15,478 bases of DNA. Source: Bacteroidales bacterium. GTDB lineage: Bacteria > Bacteroidota > Bacteroidia > Bacteroidales > 4484-276. Positions 1 through 6,607 of this stretch are shown here, one piece after another. The translations under genes and the position numbers were made by a program. The DNA is taken from contig JAOZRY010000027.1 in NCBI GenBank assembly GCA_029939965.1, positions 1 to 15,478 on the forward strand, in the 5' to 3' direction. Position 1 is the stretch's first letter. Each line of letters starts with the position of its first letter. The notes beneath the pieces are model-generated. The model did not search any database, was not told the DNA's origin, and was given only the letters and a program-made list of their open reading frames with translations.

Positions 1-1760
1 GGCCTGATGGTAAAAAGATTGGGTTTATGACCTCCGAAAGCGGATCGTTGCAAATGTGGGAAATGAATCTTGATGGATCAGATCGTACACAAATTTCGGA
101 TATCGATGGTGGAATTTCAGGTTTTAAATATTCACCCGATCAGTCCAAAATTGTTTACATTAAAGAAGTACCTGTTGACAACGAATTTGCGGATATTTAC
201 AAAGGCCTCGACAAAGCCTCCGGCCGTTTGGTTGATGATTTAATGTACCGCCACTGGGATACCTGGACTGATACCTGGTGTCATATCTTTGTTGCCGATT
301 ACGATGGTAAAAAAGTTTCGAACAGCAAAGACTTACTTCCCGGCGAACCCTGGGATGCCCCAATGAAACCCTGGGGTGGAATGGAACAGGTAAACTGGAG
401 TCCGGATAGTAAGGCAATTGTTTACACCAGCAAAAAGCAGGAAGGTAAACATTATTCCCTTTCAACAAATTCTGAAAATTACATCTATAACCTCGAAACT
501 GGTAAAACCGAAAACATAACCAAAGGCATGATGGGTTTCGATATTGCACCTGTTTATTCTCCCGATGGTAACTATATTGCCTGGGAGAGTATGGAGCGCG
601 AAGGTTTTGAATCGGACAAAAACAGGCTATATATTATCAATACCAAAACATGGGACAAAACCTATGCTACCAAAGGTTTTGATCAAAATGCAGGAAGTCT
701 TCAGTGGGCTGCCGACAGCAAATCGATATATTTTACCAGCGATGTGCAGGGAACATTCCAGATTTATCAGTTTACCCTGGCAGATGGCAACATACGCAAA
801 ATTACCGATGGATTGCACGACTACCGTGGTGTTGCCCTTGCCGGAGATATGCTGATAGGTACAAAGCAAACTATGGCGCACCCCACAGAGCTGTTTGCGG
901 TAAACCCGGCAAATGGTAGCGAAAAACAAATTACATTTACCAATAAGGATTTACTTGATCAGATTACAATGGGTAAAACCGAAGGCCGCTGGATGAAAAC
1001 CCATGACGGTAAAGATATGCTCACATGGATCATCTATCCGCCAAACTTCGACCCTAATAAGAAATATCCAACACTTCTTTATTGTAAAGGTGGCCCACAA
1101 GGTCCGTTGAGTCAAAGTTTCCATTTTCGCTGGAACTACCAGATTATGGTAGCAAACGATTATATTATTGTTGCACCAAATCGCAGGGGAGTTTCAGGAT
1201 TTGGTCAGGCCTGGCAGGAGCAAATCAGTGGCGATTATCATGGTAAAAGTATGCAGGATTACCTTACAGCTATCGACGAAATGGCCAATGAGCCTTATGT
1301 AGATGAAGACAAACTGGGAGCCATTGGTGCCAGTGCCGGTGGATATGCAGTTTATTATCTGGCCGGAAATCATGATGGACGCTTCAAAGCATTTATAGCT
1401 CACGATGGTATTTTTAATGAAGAAGCACAGTATCTCGAAACCGAAGAAATGTGGTTTGAAAATTGGGATAAAGGTGGGGCATTCTGGGAGTTCGACAACA
1501 AAGTGGCAATGGAGGCTTATGAGCATTCACCACACAAATTTGTTCAAAACTGGGATACTCCAATTCTCGTTATCCATGGCGAACAAGATTTTAGGGTAGT
1601 TTATACACAGGGCATGACGGCATTTAATGCTGCTGTGCTACACGATGTGCCTGCGCAATTTCTTTTCTTTCCCGATGAAAATCACTGGGTTCTCCAACCT
1701 CAAAATGGTATCTTGTGGCAACGAACATTTTTTGCCTGGTTGGATAAGTGGCTAAAATAA
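1..1760 (+). CDS. S9 family prolyl oligopeptidase-type peptidase, 5'-truncated by the window edge
   Basis: A serine peptidase of the S9 (acylaminoacyl peptidase/DPP-like) family, which removes or cleaves short peptides. In this phylum such enzymes are usually exported, but the N-terminus and any signal peptide lie outside the window. The frame is open to the left edge (PDGKKIGF precedes the first Met at 27), so that Met is internal. Numbering from it, residues 1-310 carry WD40/TolB-like propeller blades (repeated SPD and DG motifs, and an RHWDTW motif typical of S9C). An alpha/beta hydrolase domain follows, with the triad complete: Ser436 in GASAGGY, Asp521 in HGEQDFR, His553 in DENHW. The oxyanion-side KGGPQG motif is near 354. 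The stop is followed directly by a rho-independent terminator, so this is the last gene of its transcript. The family is certain; the substrate is not. Confidence 0.93.
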   Translation, partial: PDGKKIGFMTSESGSLQMWEMNLDGSDRTQISDIDGGISGFKYSPDQSKIVYIKEVPVDNEFADIYKGLDKASGRLVDDLMYRHWDTWTDTWCHIFVADYDGKKVSNSKDLLPGEPWDAPMKPWGGMEQVNWSPDSKAIVYTSKKQEGKHYSLSTNSENYIYNLETGKTENITKGMMGFDIAPVYSPDGNYIAWESMEREGFESDKNRLYIINTKTWDKTYATKGFDQNAGSLQWAADSKSIYFTSDVQGTFQIYQFTLADGNIRKITDGLHDYRGVALAGDMLIGTKQTMAHPTELFAVNPANGSEKQITFTNKDLLDQITMGKTEGRWMKTHDGKDMLTWIIYPPNFDPNKKYPTLLYCKGGPQGPLSQSFHFRWNYQIMVANDYIIVAPNRRGVSGFGQAWQEQISGDYHGKSMQDYLTAIDEMANEPYVDEDKLGAIGASAGGYAVYYLAGNHDGRFKAFIAHDGIFNEEAQYLETEEMWFENWDKGGAFWEFDNKVAMEAYEHSPHKFVQNWDTPILVIHGEQDFRVVYTQGMTAFNAAVLHDVPAQFLFFPDENHWVLQPQNGILWQRTFFAWLDKWLK

Positions 1761-1785
1761 TTAGAACATCTTGTAATACACAAAT

Positions 1786-1823
1786 AAAAATCGCCTTCAT
1801 ATATTGAATGGCGATTTTTTTTA
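1786..1823 (+). terminator. Rho-independent terminator after the S9 peptidase
   Basis: The arms AAATCGCC and GGCGATTT, extended by TTCA/TGAA around a small bulge and loop, are followed by a run of Ts. The hairpin starts 26 bp after the stop codon at 1760 and ends the plus-strand transcript. Confidence 0.8.
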
Positions 1824-1936
1824 TAAAGTTTAAAACTCAAAACCTTTAAACCTAAATCAGTTGATTTATTTCAAAAAAAGCACATTTAGTAAATGTCTTA
1901 TAATTAACATTATGTTAAGTACAAAATGATAAATAA

Positions 1937-1963
1937 TCAGGAGACCAAAACTAAGTCTCCTGA
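1937..1963 (-). terminator. Hairpin downstream of the 111-aa TPR gene (likely terminator)
   Basis: A perfect 9-bp stem (TCAGGAGAC / GTCTCCTGA) encloses a 9-base loop. It lies 25 bp beyond the minus-strand stop at 1988. Read on the minus strand it is followed by T-rich but interrupted sequence, so it is a weaker terminator than the others here. With the hairpin at 1786-1823 it insulates the two convergent units. Confidence 0.5.
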
Positions 1964-1987
1964 CCTCTTTATAAATCAGATATCTTT

Positions 1988-2323
1988 TTAATCATCAATC
2001 CGTTCGTTAATACCTTTTACCTTGTGCCCGATATTAAGTCTGCTATAAACGGCATTAAGTTTATTTACAACATCAATTTTTTCTGGCCTCAACAAATTCG
2101 CCTTTTCAAAATACGGCATAGAGTTTTGCATCATTTGATTACCAACACCCAAGAGTGACTTACCATAATCATCTTCCTGATCCGCTAAATTATTTGCTTC
2201 AGTAAACCTTTCTTCACCTTCATCGTAGTAGAGTTTTCCGAGATTGAAATTAGCATTAAAATCTTCAGGGTCGTTGTCAAATTTTTTTTTGCGGCCATCG
2301 AGTTCTTCATTAAAGTTTTTCAT
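1988..2323 (-). CDS. Small TPR-like protein, diverged copy of the C-terminus of its neighbour
   Basis: A 111-aa protein of unknown function with no signal peptide or membrane segment. Residues 18-111 align end to end with residues 287-380 of the 380-aa TPR protein encoded at 2429-3571. Shared features are an ANxNLGxLYY helix, a TEAxNL stretch, MMxNxxPYxEKA, YxRLN and the terminal KVKGINERI. By eye nearly half the positions match. It therefore holds one to two TPR-like helical pairs without the rest of the superhelix. The first 17 residues (rich in Lys and Asp) have no counterpart in the longer protein. A promoter-like sequence lies just upstream, so it may be expressed on its own despite the terminator between the two genes. 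It may be a cytoplasmic decoy or partner of the longer protein, or a decaying duplicate; the sequence does not decide. The open frame and preserved C-terminal motif argue for a functional gene. Confidence 0.7.
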   Translation of the reverse strand: MKNFNEELDGRKKKFDNDPEDFNANFNLGKLYYDEGEERFTEANNLADQEDDYGKSLLGVGNQMMQNSMPYFEKANLLRPEKIDVVNKLNAVYSRLNIGHKVKGINERIDD

Positions 2324-2354
2324 AATATTGATGTTAGGTTTATAAATTAGCTTT

Positions 2355-2386
2355 CAAAGATAAAACAAAAGGGAGTGAAAATCAAT
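2355..2386 (-). promoter_or_regulatory. Candidate Bacteroidota promoter for the 111-aa TPR gene
   Basis: On the minus strand an exact TAnnTTTG box (TATCTTTG, 2355-2362) lies about 30 bp before the start codon. ATTG (2383-2386) lies 20 bp upstream of it, in the -33 position. The -33 element falls inside the loop and arm of the preceding gene's terminator. This is a consensus match only; in AT-rich DNA such matches also occur by chance. Confidence 0.4.
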
Positions 2387-2400
2387 GTTTTCACTCCCTT
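2369..2400 (-). terminator. Strong terminator between the two TPR genes
   Basis: A perfect 13-bp stem (AAGGGAGTGAAAA / TTTTCACTCCCTT) has a 6-base loop. It lies 29 bp past the stop of the 380-aa TPR gene, and on the minus strand it is followed by TTGTTTT. The A- and T-rich flanks make it nearly symmetric. Confidence 0.8.
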
Positions 2401-2428
2401 TATAAATTTTTAAAGATTATCCCAATTT

Positions 2429-3571
2429 CTATTGGTTAATCCTTTCATTAATTCCTTTCACTTTATCAAGCATATTCAATCTGGTATAAATCTCCTTAAG
2501 AGTCTGCAAAGTTACTTGATCAGAAGATTCAATGGAATCTGCTTTTTCAAGATATGGTAATGCGTTTTCCATCATTTTTTTTCCATCAGCCATAAGGGCA
2601 TCATACTTCTCTGTTTCGCTCAATGGAAGATTTCCAGCCTCTGTAATCTTTTCAGCAGCTCTATTATAATACAAAGCTCCCAGGTTGTAGTTGGCATCAA
2701 AATAATCACTATCAACACCAATCGCTTTTTTATACATACCGCTAGCTTCATCATACAATTCCATTTTATCGTATATGGTACCTGCCGCAAAGAAGAGTGT
2801 TGAATTACTTCCGTCCTGCTCTATGGCCAAACTAAGTACATCTAATGCCTCCTGATTTTGACCTGTCGCCAGATAAATGTTTGCAGCATCAACGATAAGG
2901 TTGTAATCGTTCGGAAACGCTACACGGCCATTATTAATAGTTTTTATTGCGGTTGCGGTATCACCTTCCTGCTTGTAAATGTCAGAAAGCATACGAAAAA
3001 TACCAGGGTCATCAAATTGCATTTCCATAAGTATGCTAAAGTATCCTTTGGCCTCCTCAAAATTCTCACCAAAGTATGCACTTTGAGCTGCATAAAAAAA
3101 AGCTGCACTATCGGTTCTACCTAACGTTTGGTTAACTTCAGCAGATTTGGCAAATGCATTTGAGGCTTTTTTATAGGCTTGCTCGTTATAGGCATTAACA
3201 CCAATATTAAAATATTGCTCGGCGCAAACCTGTATCCTGTCGTTTACATCATCTGTGTAACTGTTTTTATCGTCTAATTTGAGTGCCTTCAAATAAGCAT
3301 CGTAAGCCTTATCCAGTGGAAACTCATCCAGGTTTTTGAATGTTTCATCTTCCGTTAATTGAATTGATAAATAAACATTTCCGTAATAGTACCAGGTTTT
3401 TGCATCAGCCATGGTTTTTTCGTTTTCAATTGCCGGATCAATTGCCTCTTTTGCTTTATCAATTTTATTCTTATTTAAATAGTTATAGGCACTAATCACA
3501 TTCTTTTTTTGTGCAAACATAATCCCCGAAGAAAGAATTGCAACAAGTAATAAAATTAAACTCTTTTTCAT
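2429..3571 (-). CDS. Secreted/periplasmic tetratricopeptide repeat protein
   Basis: A 380-aa TPR protein of unknown partner. Residues 1-20 form a signal peptide: MKKS, a hydrophobic core, then a likely cleavage after the Ala of MFAQ. The mature protein is therefore exported. From about residue 23 to 345 it consists of TPR-type helix pairs, with recognisable units near 100-150 (YFNIGVNAYNEQAYKKA), 150-190, 190-225, 225-260, 260-290 (AAGTIYDKMELYDEASGMY) and 290-320. TPR arrays bind peptides or scaffold complexes, and none of the helices here suggests an enzymatic domain. The gene lies 116 bp downstream of gyrA on the same strand but has its own promoter candidate. It ends at a strong terminator. 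The C-terminal quarter is duplicated in the next gene. The repeat class and export are clear; the role is not. Confidence 0.88.
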   Translation of the reverse strand: MKKSLILLLVAILSSGIMFAQKKNVISAYNYLNKNKIDKAKEAIDPAIENEKTMADAKTWYYYGNVYLSIQLTEDETFKNLDEFPLDKAYDAYLKALKLDDKNSYTDDVNDRIQVCAEQYFNIGVNAYNEQAYKKASNAFAKSAEVNQTLGRTDSAAFFYAAQSAYFGENFEEAKGYFSILMEMQFDDPGIFRMLSDIYKQEGDTATAIKTINNGRVAFPNDYNLIVDAANIYLATGQNQEALDVLSLAIEQDGSNSTLFFAAGTIYDKMELYDEASGMYKKAIGVDSDYFDANYNLGALYYNRAAEKITEAGNLPLSETEKYDALMADGKKMMENALPYLEKADSIESSDQVTLQTLKEIYTRLNMLDKVKGINERINQ

Positions 3572-3620
3572 GTTTTTTTCAATTTAAAGTTATTTTGATT
3601 TTTGATTTCAATAGTTGTAT

Positions 3621-3649
3621 CAAATTTACAATTTCCAATGTAATACAAA
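3621..3649 (-). promoter_or_regulatory. Candidate Bacteroidota promoter for the secreted TPR gene
   Basis: On the minus strand TTTG (3646-3649) is followed after 17 bp by TAAATTTG (3621-3628), an exact TAnnTTTG -7 box, about 50 bp before the start at 3571. It indicates that the TPR gene can be transcribed independently of gyrA. I saw no clear terminator between gyrA and this site. Confidence 0.5.
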
Positions 3650-3687
3650 ACTAAAAAAAATAATTCGTTCAACAATTATTATACAAA

Positions 3688-6267
3688 CTATTCTTCGTTC
3701 GGAGTTATGTTTTCATCATCAATGGATTCGTTGTTTTCGTCCTGGCTATTTTCATTTTCGGGTTTATTCGCCTCATCCTCGATAATGATGTTCCCGTCAA
3801 TATCATTCTTTTCGTCTTCTTCCACTTCTATATTTGCAACAGCTGCAATAGCGTCTTTATCACGAAGGTTAATCAAACGAACGCCTTGTGTAGCTCTTCC
3901 CATAACTCTGAGTTCAGAAACAGCCAACCTGATGGTAAGTCCTGATTTATTAATGATCATCAGGTCATCTTTGTCGGTTACATTTTTAATAGCAATAAGC
4001 TTACCCGTTTTACTTGTTACATTTAATGTTTTCACACCTTTACCACCCCTGTTGGTAATCCTGTAGTCATCGAGTTTTGATCGTTTGCCATATCCGTTTT
4101 CCGAAACTACGAGTACATCATATTCTAATGATTCGAGGCAAATCATACCTATTACGGCATCTTTTGCACCTGCAAGTGTTATTCCTCTAACACCAGATGC
4201 ATTTCTACCCATGGTACGAACGGCAGCTTCGCTAAATCGGATTGCTCTGCCGGATTTTAGTGCAATGAGTACTTCGTTATTGCCATTGGTTAATCTGGCC
4301 TGATAAAGGGCATCGCCCTCGCGAATTGTAATCGCATTGATACCATTTTGGCGCGGACGTGAATAATTTTCAAGGGAGGTCTTTTTTATCACACCCATGG
4401 CGGTAACCATTACAATGAAGTTATTCTTTATGTATTCTTCATCTTTAAGATCCTTGGTATTAATAAATGCCTTGATTTTATCGCTTGGTGGTATATTGAT
4501 AAGATTTTGAATGGCTCTGCCTTTAGATACTCTGCTCCCCTCAGGTATTTCAAAAACACGAAGCCAGAAGCATTTTCCTGCCTCCGTAAAGAAAAGCATA
4601 TAGTTATGATTGGTTGCAATAAAAAGATACTCCAGAAAATCTTCATTACGCACCGAACTGGCTCTGGAGCCACGGCCTCCCCTACCCTGTACCTTGTATT
4701 CGGTAAGCAGGGTTCTTTTTATATAACCCATATGCGAAATTGTAACTACAACTTCATCATCAGGGATAGTATCTTCAATTTTAAAATCGCTTGCCGAAAA
4801 TTCAATTCTTGTGCGACGCTTATCATTATACTTATCCTTTATTTCATGGAGTTCTGTTTTAATGATATCCATACGAATGGTTTCATTATCCAAAATCTCT
4901 TTGTAATGTGCAATTCTTTTCATAATAGCTTCATAATCCTCCTTGATTTTATCTCTTTCAAGGCCGGTTAACCTATGCAGACGCATATCAAGAATTGCTC
5001 TGGCCTGAAGTTCTGACAAGTTGAAATTATTCATCAACCCGGCTCTGGCTTCTTCCGGTGTTTGCGACCGGCGTATCAGGGCAATCACTTCATCAAGGTG
5101 ATCAAGAGCAATGAGTAATCCCTGAAGAATATGAGCCTTTTTCTCCGCTTCCTTCAATTCATATTGAGTACGACGAATAACCACGACATGACGGTGCTCA
5201 ACAAAATGATGAATAATATCCTTAAGGTTAAGCTGAACCGGACGACCCTTTACGAGTGCAATATTATTAGTACTAAATGATGTTTGTAAAGCTGTAAGCT
5301 GGTACAACTTGTTCAACACAACATTTGGTACTGCATCTCTTTTTAGATCATAAACTATTCTAATACCATTTCTGTCAGATTCATCCCTAATATCAGAGAT
5401 ACCTACAATTTTTTTCTCATTTACCAGGTCAGCAGTTTTTTTAATCATTTCAGCTTTGTTCACCTGGTAAGGGACAGATGTAGCAATAATTTGCTCTTTA
5501 CCATTTGAAGCTATTTCTATGGTAGCCTCTCCCCTGATAACAATTCTGCCTCTTCCTGTTAAATATGAATCCCGCACACCTTCATAGCCATATATAACAC
5601 CACCTGTCGGAAAATCGGGAGCTTTAATAAATTCCATAAGCTCCTCAATGGTAATGTCATTGTTTTCAATATATGCCAATGTGCCATCAATCACCTCTCC
5701 AAGTTGATGAGGTGCCATATTTGTTGCCATTCCAACTGCAATTCCTGAAGTTCCATTTATCAATAAATTTGGAATCTTAGCGGGTAAAACAGTTGGTTCC
5801 TGTAGCGAATCATCAAAATTCAACTGAAAATCTACGGTGTCTTTATTGATATCATCAAGCAGTTCTTCCGATACTTTTCGTAACCTGGCTTCGGTGTAAC
5901 GCATGGCCGCCGGGCTATCGTTATCAATCGAACCAAAGTTACCCTGCCCGTCAACAAGTGGATAACGTAAGGACCATACCTGAGCCATTCGTACCATGGC
6001 ATCATACACAGAGGAGTCGCCATGTGGGTGATACTTACCAAGAACTTCCCCTACAATTCTAGCTGATTTTTTATATGTTCTGTTTGAAAGCACTCCCAAA
6101 TCCAGCATTCCGTACAATATTCTCCGGTGTACAGGCTTCAACCCATCTCTTACGTCCGGAAGTGCTCTGGATACAATTACCGACATCGAATAATCGATGT
6201 AAGCCGACTTCATTTGTTCCTCTATGTTAACTTTAACAATCTTTTCGCCTTTCTGGTTATTTTCCAT
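3688..6267 (-). CDS. gyrA: DNA gyrase subunit A
   Basis: The breakage-reunion subunit of DNA gyrase, which with GyrB introduces negative supercoils using ATP. The 859-aa length is normal. The N-terminal winged-helix/tower domain contains the catalytic Tyr124 in AAMRYTEARL. The quinolone-resistance-determining region reads HPHGDSSVYDAM, with Ser85 and Asp89 at the positions of E. coli Ser83 and Asp87, so the usual resistance substitutions are absent. The coiled-coil and KDIIHHF region is near 349-355. The C-terminal pinwheel starts near 490. Its GyrA-box, needed for DNA wrapping, is at 527-533 as QGRGGRG, a one-residue variant of QRRGG(K/R)G; this box and the supercoiling-type tail favour GyrA over ParC. 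The last ~45 residues are very acidic and Asn/Glu-rich, a tail type known to modulate gyrase activity. The ATG follows AGGAG with no spacer, an odd Shine-Dalgarno arrangement. It is divergent from clpC. Confidence 0.97.
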   Translation of the reverse strand: MENNQKGEKIVKVNIEEQMKSAYIDYSMSVIVSRALPDVRDGLKPVHRRILYGMLDLGVLSNRTYKKSARIVGEVLGKYHPHGDSSVYDAMVRMAQVWSLRYPLVDGQGNFGSIDNDSPAAMRYTEARLRKVSEELLDDINKDTVDFQLNFDDSLQEPTVLPAKIPNLLINGTSGIAVGMATNMAPHQLGEVIDGTLAYIENNDITIEELMEFIKAPDFPTGGVIYGYEGVRDSYLTGRGRIVIRGEATIEIASNGKEQIIATSVPYQVNKAEMIKKTADLVNEKKIVGISDIRDESDRNGIRIVYDLKRDAVPNVVLNKLYQLTALQTSFSTNNIALVKGRPVQLNLKDIIHHFVEHRHVVVIRRTQYELKEAEKKAHILQGLLIALDHLDEVIALIRRSQTPEEARAGLMNNFNLSELQARAILDMRLHRLTGLERDKIKEDYEAIMKRIAHYKEILDNETIRMDIIKTELHEIKDKYNDKRRTRIEFSASDFKIEDTIPDDEVVVTISHMGYIKRTLLTEYKVQGRGGRGSRASSVRNEDFLEYLFIATNHNYMLFFTEAGKCFWLRVFEIPEGSRVSKGRAIQNLINIPPSDKIKAFINTKDLKDEEYIKNNFIVMVTAMGVIKKTSLENYSRPRQNGINAITIREGDALYQARLTNGNNEVLIALKSGRAIRFSEAAVRTMGRNASGVRGITLAGAKDAVIGMICLESLEYDVLVVSENGYGKRSKLDDYRITNRGGKGVKTLNVTSKTGKLIAIKNVTDKDDLMIINKSGLTIRLAVSELRVMGRATQGVRLINLRDKDAIAAVANIEVEEDEKNDIDGNIIIEDEANKPENENSQDENNESIDDENITPNEE

Positions 6268-6317
6268 CTCCTAACTAATTCTATTTAAGTGTTTTACTGA
6301 TTTTGTAAAATAATGAG

Positions 6318-6325
6318 CAAATGTA
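6318..6325 (-). promoter_or_regulatory. Candidate -7 box for gyrA
   Basis: TACATTTG on the minus strand is an exact TAnnTTTG match about 50 bp upstream of the gyrA start. The nearest TTTG upstream (6352-6355) is 26 bp away, which is long for a -33 element, so support is modest. Confidence 0.3.
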
Positions 6326-6553
6326 CATAATATTCTTATTCTAATGATTGCCAAATCCAATTATTACTAACATGGAGGTGTTAATAAAATGAGGCATTGA
6401 AAATCTTTTGCAGATTTAATCAACATATATTCACAAATGAACATTAAAACTTATAATCTTGTTAAATTTGCCGCCTGTTCTTTAAACAGAGTAAAGTAAT
6501 TCCGTGTTAGATAATAATTGATTTCTGGTGTAGTTATTATCAGACACATGTAG

Positions 6554-6588
6554 TTTGGAACATTATTTGACAAACCAGAATATTTTTG
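6554..6588 (+). promoter_or_regulatory. Candidate promoter for clpC
   Basis: TTTG (6554-6557) and TATTTTTG (6581-6588) are 23 bp apart and would place the start of transcription about 10-15 bp before the clpC ATG at 6608. A second exact -7 match lies at 6463-6470 and would give a leader of about 130 nt. Which one is used cannot be decided here. Confidence 0.35.
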
Positions 6589-6607
6589 AATAAACTATAC
6601 TATTATA

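Larger units (their letters stand above)
6268..6607. other. Divergent gyrA-clpC intergenic region
   Basis: This 340-bp, AT-rich region contains no open frame of note. It holds the candidate gyrA -7 box (6318-6325), two plus-strand TAnnTTTG matches (TAAATTTG at 6463-6470 and TATTTTTG at 6581-6588), and an imperfect inverted repeat (GATAATAA at 6510-6517, TTATTATC at 6534-6541). I see no CIRCE or other stress-operator motif I could name. clpC-type genes are stress-controlled in many bacteria, but the regulator here cannot be read from the sequence. Confidence 0.5.

Noticed and set aside
27..29. ATG at 27 as the true start of the S9 peptidase
   Set aside because: The frame is open to the window edge with SPDGK-type propeller sequence before it, so the start and signal peptide lie upstream.
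3760..3840. Possible RNA or repeat in the acidic gyrA tail
   Set aside because: The low-complexity GAA/GAT/AAT codons are explained by the acidic/Asn-rich protein tail.
3707..4971. Plus-strand open frames opposite gyrA
   Set aside because: They are Ser-rich shadow frames of the gyrA coding strand without recognisable motifs.
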